The notes beneath the pieces were generated by a model, which worked only from the letters and a program-made list of their open reading frames with translations, ran no database searches and had not been told where the DNA came from. Made by a program: the position numbers and the translations under genes. A DNA stretch of 64,000 nt from Aphelenchoides besseyi (lineage: Eukaryota > Nematoda > Chromadorea > Rhabditida > Aphelenchoididae), in NCBI GenBank assembly GCA_024699855.1, contig JAMPIQ010000001.1, positions 12,772,001 to 12,836,000 of the forward strand, in the 5' to 3' direction. The stretch's first letter is position 1; every line of letters begins with the position of its first letter. Shown here in pieces: positions 62,856-64,000 of the stretch.

Positions 62856-63458
62856 TAGGTTCTAATCTAAAATTCAAACAGCTGATAAGACACTTTTCGT
62901 GTAATCGAATGTAAAGATGATGGAACGTGCTAACTCACTCGTGTTAATTAATTTGCGACTTCGAGTTGAATTGGAAAGTCTAATAAACAATAGGAAACAA
63001 GCGTTCAAGAAATGAAATCAGACAAAAAAGAACAGAAAAGCGGCTGAATGGACGGTCGGAACGAAAGCGAAGAATCGTGTCGAGAGAGTCAACTTGCCGG
63101 GGCTTGAACTTGACAGAGCTAGGCGAATTGATCTAAATTGAAGCCAAATTTGTAGTTCAGATGACTTTAATTCCAACAATGTGACAATTGTATTCGAGTA
63201 GTCGGTAGAGTACTAGTTTCTGTCTTGAAATGGCTGAATATGTTTGTCACATCGGGAGTCTTCGAATGCGAAACCATAACAACCTCTGATCTTGTTAATA
63301 ACAAATTATTTCAAACACAGTCAAGGGCTCTAACTTTTGTCGTTCGACAGACTTCTATCAAATTCGCATAACATTCGAATAATTTGAACATCAGACTTTC
63401 TTAAGCTCAGTTCATTTGGCTGAGTTCTCTTCATTTCGATTACTCGCTTTCTGTTTTG
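62856..63458. other. Divergent intergenic region
   Basis: About 600 bp upstream of FCP1 (minus) and of the doubtful plus-strand gene. An SL-type or UTR acceptor is not evident. No exon is supported. Confidence 0.45.
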
Positions 63459-63800
63459 ATGGCTCAACGACCGGTTGAACAGTCAGAAAATGAAAAATCG
63501 ATGGCCAAATACGTTGAAGAGAATACAACGATTGGTAACTTGACAGGGTATTCTTTTCACACATGAGATTCTTTGGGTCTTAATTGTTTGAAGGCCGATT
63601 GGTTGGCCTGGGAAGACAAGTTGGCGGAATTTGAGCGTTCACACACAAAGTGACAGATGAATTTGATCGAAGCTTGTGAACGTTCTCTAGACAATTTCAT
63701 CTAACAGTTCGAAGGATGGATCCGTGAGTTTCTACTAACTGTTGCCTTCATTCACGGTAGTGCGGAAGTTGGAAACCAGCTATTTATCAGGTTGTTAAAC
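63459..63800 (+). CDS. Possible small plus-strand gene (exon structure unresolved)
   Basis: It starts MAQRPVEQSENEKSMAKYVE, continuing ENTTIGNLTG, then a GT...TTTGAAG intron and ADWLAWEDKLAEFERSHTK. Beyond this several splice choices give short alternative tails. An AATAAA at about 63811 suggests transcript end. The helical, polar sequence could belong to a small complex subunit, but I recognise no family. The junction at 63548/63593 does not close cleanly in frame, so the gene may be decayed or misread. Confidence 0.35.
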
Positions 63801-63820
63801 TTTTCGACGAATAAACGAAT

Positions 63821-64000
63821 CTACAAAAACGTTTTTGATTTTGTTTTTGGAAGTGCAACGTCCGCATAATCATTTTGCGTCTGACTATACGAATTCGTGG
63901 AATCCGATTCATCTTCTCGAGTCGGGGATTTAAAGTCGTTAATTGCCGTAATGCGTTCGTCGAACTTGGAATTGTGCTCCACGAGTTTGCGCCGTTCGGA
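63821..64000 (-). CDS. 3' exon of a gene running off the right edge
   Basis: An open minus-strand frame enters from beyond 64000. It reads RRKLVEHNSKFDERITAIND, then a Ser/Thr/Gln-rich acidic stretch, and ends PKTKSKTFL* at 63821. Codon use is like the neighbours. The start of this piece looks like the end of a helix or coiled coil. Too little is present to name it. Confidence 0.5.
   Translation of the reverse strand, partial: SERRKLVEHNSKFDERITAINDFKSPTREDESDSTNSYSQTQNDYADVALPKTKSKTFL

Overview
This window is a piece of a nematode nuclear genome. The genes are split by many introns of about 36-60 nt that begin GTAAG or GTGAG and end TTTCAG or TTTTAG. Several families are typical of worms: a Str/Srd-like chemoreceptor, an MSP-domain sperm-type protein, Kunitz plus lustrin-type cysteine repeats, an expanded CK1-like kinase, and multidomain serine carboxypeptidases. 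A 22-mer close to the nematode SL1 spliced leader also occurs. The species cannot be named from the sequence.

Region 1-11.3 kb. A HES/REF-1-like bHLH gene (minus) and a broken chemoreceptor (plus) are followed by a locus present twice. Copy B (about 7.3-11.26 kb) is a full-length actin gene on the minus strand. Its unusually long intron 1 (2.5 kb) holds a complete nine-exon gene on the opposite strand, encoding a 505-residue protein with a coiled-coil tail that I do not recognise. Copy A (about 2.67-6.6 kb) is a duplicate in which the actin is reduced to fragments. The nested gene there has grown by an internal duplication and carries its own lesions. A fragment of an SF1 helicase lies between the copies.

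Region 11.3-19.85 kb is a gene desert upstream of actin with no convincing coding exon. From 19.85 kb the genes are dense: mitochondrial SSB (minus) divergent from ATG13 (plus); a Kunitz/lustrin secreted protein, small secreted peptides and a CK1-like kinase (minus); an MSP-domain pseudogene (plus); an uncharacterised gene, a PMP3/UPF0057 proteolipid and a synaptotagmin-like protein (minus). A second non-coding stretch (33.6-36.4 kb) follows, then a peptide precursor.

Region 37-64 kb. Plus strand: plasma-membrane Ca2+ ATPase, an uncharacterised type I membrane protein, a giant four-domain S10 carboxypeptidase (43.3-52.5 kb), PRORP (mitochondrial RNase P nuclease), mitochondrial IF-2 and a GRB2/SEM-5 adaptor. 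The last three are close enough to be an operon. Minus strand: a small membrane protein, an RRM+BESS protein and the FCP1 CTD phosphatase, also closely spaced. The window ends with a doubtful small plus-strand gene and the last exon of a minus-strand gene.

The main points of interest are the actin/nested-gene duplication with gene conversion, the SL1-like 22-mer in genomic DNA beside it, several non-canonical splice boundaries (TT-AG in actin; GT-AT and GC-AG in the carboxypeptidase), and the carboxypeptidase polyprotein with internal furin-type sites.
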